Part shown: piece after piece, positions 61,859-64,000 of the stretch
How the letters are laid out: the number at the start of each line of letters is the position of its first letter
Numbering within the stretch: the stretch's first letter is position 1
From: JALYOC01 sp036675345
GTDB taxonomy: Bacteria > Myxococcota > Myxococcia > Myxococcales > Myxococcaceae
Direction of reading: 5' to 3'
Assembly (NCBI GenBank): GCA_036675345.1
Contig: JAKFFE010000036.1
Location: forward strand, 1 to 64,000
Length of the DNA stretch: 64,000 nt
Notes under the pieces: model-generated
Seen by the model: only the letters and a program-made list of their open reading frames with translations
Told to the model about the DNA's origin: nothing
Database searches by the model: none
Made by a program: the position numbers and the translations under genes

Positions 61859-62446
61859 TCAGCCCTTCCGGGCGACGAACCGGCGCAGGTTCCCCTTCGC
61901 CCGCAGGGTGAGGGGATCGATCCGCAGCCCCGCCGCGGTGACATTGGCCTCGGTGTCCCGGTTGGGATGGCAGCCACCGGCCACCCGGGTCCAGGTCGGT
62001 TGGATCAGATCCTGATAGCCAGCGCCGATCCGGGAGGTGGAACGGACATGCTCCAGCATCCGGAGCTGTCCTTCGTCCTTCAGCACCCGGCGGACCTCCG
62101 CCAGTCCGCGGAGTGGATCGGGGACGCTGCAGAACACCAGCCCGGAGACCACGGTCTCGAACGTCCCATCCCGGAACGGCAGGTCCTCGGCGGAGGCGCG
62201 CACCAGCGCCACCCGGGCTCCGGTGCGGGAGCGGGACCGGCGCAGGGTGTCCAAGCTGGGCTCCACCGCCACCACCTGCGTCTCCACCGGATACAGGGGC
62301 AGGTTCCGTCCGGTGCCGCTGCCCACCTCCAGGGTCAACCCCTGGGCCCCGCCGGTCAGCCACCGGCGCCACCGGCTCAGCCCGGTGGCCTCCAGCAGCG
62401 AGCACATCGCGTCGTACACCCAGGGGATCTGCTCCACTCCGCGCAT
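61859..62446 (-). CDS. class I SAM-dependent methyltransferase
   Basis: 195 residues. SAM-binding motif I LTLEVGSGTGRNLPLYP, motif II VVAVEPSLDTLRRS, motif III LPFRDGTFETVVSGLVFCSV and LRMLEHVRS, as in the Methyltransf_11/UbiE-like family. A small enzyme that transfers methyl groups to an unknown acceptor. It starts nine bases after the flavoprotein gene on the same strand, so the pair is probably an operon. A Pro/Arg-rich C-terminus ends in RRFVARKG. Confidence 0.88.
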   Translation of the reverse strand: MRGVEQIPWVYDAMCSLLEATGLSRWRRWLTGGAQGLTLEVGSGTGRNLPLYPVETQVVAVEPSLDTLRRSRSRTGARVALVRASAEDLPFRDGTFETVVSGLVFCSVPDPLRGLAEVRRVLKDEGQLRMLEHVRSTSRIGAGYQDLIQPTWTRVAGGCHPNRDTEANVTAAGLRIDPLTLRAKGNLRRFVARKG

Positions 62447-62455
62447 GGGGGAAGT

Positions 62456-63376
<921 letters not shown>

Positions 63377-63459
63377 GCGCGCCACGCTGCAAGAGGGGAC
63401 GGACCCGGTCGAGCCCGCAGTGGACGAAGCGTCCGGGACCGACATAGGTACCAGCCCGC

Positions 63460-64000
63460 ATGGACGCCCCCTCGCCCCCCTCCGCCCCGCGCTCCCGGAC
63501 CCCGCCCTTCAAGAAGCCCTGGTTCTGGTTGCTGCTGATCGGCGCGCTGGCCTCCACCGGGGTGCTGATCCGCGGGGTGACCGACCGGATGCTGCGGCCT
63601 CCTCCGGTGCTGGTCACCCTCCCGGCGTTCGCCTTCACCAACCAGCGCGGGGAGGCCTTCGGCAGCCAGCAACTGAAGGGGAAGGTGTGGATCGCCAACT
63701 TCATCTTCACCCGCTGCCCCGAGATCTGCCCGCGCTTCACCGGCGAGATGCGCAAGGTGCAGGCCAAGACCCAGGCCACCAAGCCGCCGATCCAGCTGGT
63801 GTCCTTCTCGGTGGATCCGGCCTACGACCAGCCGGCGGTGCTGGCCGAATACGCCGAGCGCCATCAGGCCGACCCCCGCCGCTGGAGCTTCCTCACCGGA
63901 GCGCCGGAGCAGGTGAAGGGCACGGTGATGGAGGGCTTCAAGGTGGTGCTGGGAGGCGGAGACGGCGGCGCCGACGATCCGGACAACATCTTCCACGGCA
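63460..64000 (+). CDS. SCO1/SenC-family copper protein (partial, runs off window)
   Basis: At least 180 residues; the 3' end lies outside. An N-terminal anchor (about 23-42, WFWLLLIGALASTGVLIRGV) and a thioredoxin-like domain with the copper-binding CxxxC pair Cys86/Cys90 in TRCPEICPRF, then VSFSVDPAYD and DPRRWSFLTG as in SCO proteins; the conserved distal His appears to be in FHG at the window edge. SCO proteins deliver copper to the CuA site of cytochrome c oxidase. TAGGTA nine bases before the ATG may be a -10 box. Confidence 0.9.
   Translation, partial: MDAPSPPSAPRSRTPPFKKPWFWLLLIGALASTGVLIRGVTDRMLRPPPVLVTLPAFAFTNQRGEAFGSQQLKGKVWIANFIFTRCPEICPRFTGEMRKVQAKTQATKPPIQLVSFSVDPAYDQPAVLAEYAERHQADPRRWSFLTGAPEQVKGTVMEGFKVVLGGGDGGADDPDNIFHG

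Overview
This window reads as a chromosomal segment of a GC-rich (about 70%) myxobacterium (Myxococcota), probably of the Cystobacterineae. The evidence is a member of the Myxococcales-restricted DUF2378/TIGR02265 family (27152-27796), two eukaryote-like Ser/Thr kinases with PEGA-type tails, three sigma-54 enhancer-binding proteins, many secreted lipoproteins with Asp/Gly-rich linkers, and a type IV pilus minor-pilin/PilY1 cluster. Coding is dense, with ATGA/GTGA start-stop overlaps and abutting genes. I see no tRNA, rRNA, CRISPR array, intact insertion sequence or prophage.

Layout. 137-2228: minus-strand lemA-TPM-TPM operon. 2443-4460: response regulator and hybrid histidine kinase. 4524-8233: beta-propeller lipoprotein, small Cys-rich lipoprotein, MauG-like dihaem peroxidase. 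8463-11743: two coupled sigma-54 activators with degenerate receivers, the second with a PilZ domain. 11752-16423: envelope proteins, including a divergent pair of beta-propeller lipoproteins in DNA of noticeably different composition, followed by about 340 bp with no convincing gene. 16763-18976: kinase with a degenerate cyclase-like N-terminus. 19178-24024: secreted hydrolase-like protein with an anchor-X-type partner, an exported protein and an FG-GAP lipoprotein. 24047-25834: a second PilZ/sigma-54 activator. 26045-28802: tightly packed operon of a KAS III-like enzyme, a DUF2378 protein and two unknowns. 28869-32485: fibronectin-III/DNRLRE and beta-helix lipoproteins.

32593-36460 holds the most unusual locus: an ECF-like sigma factor translationally coupled to a 948-residue protein that joins an anti-sigma zinc finger, one transmembrane helix, a TPR-like region and a C-terminal CHAT caspase-like protease, followed closely by a lipoprotein. 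36577-40892 is a minus-strand run of two SDR-fold proteins, a helix-hairpin-helix protein and an Hsp70. 41037-49419 contains atpH and atpA (F1 delta and alpha), separated by about 6.3 kb of unrelated genes, including a kinase with a TonB-like C-terminal domain.

49608-59563 holds a single-domain response regulator, a NarX/NarL-type two-component system and, divergently from it, a FimT/PilV/PilW/PilX/PilY1/lipoprotein operon; a 16-bp palindrome lies between the divergent units and a strong hairpin follows the operon. 59660-64000 carries glycogen debranching enzyme GlgX, a methyltransferase, a thioredoxin-reductase-like flavoprotein and the start of a SCO1/SenC copper protein that runs off the window.

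Together the window is weighted toward signal transduction (kinases, sigma-54 activators, two-component systems, an ECF/anti-sigma module), the cell envelope and pili, with a few housekeeping genes (ATP synthase, Hsp70, GlgX). All functions are inferred from sequence; no database search was run.
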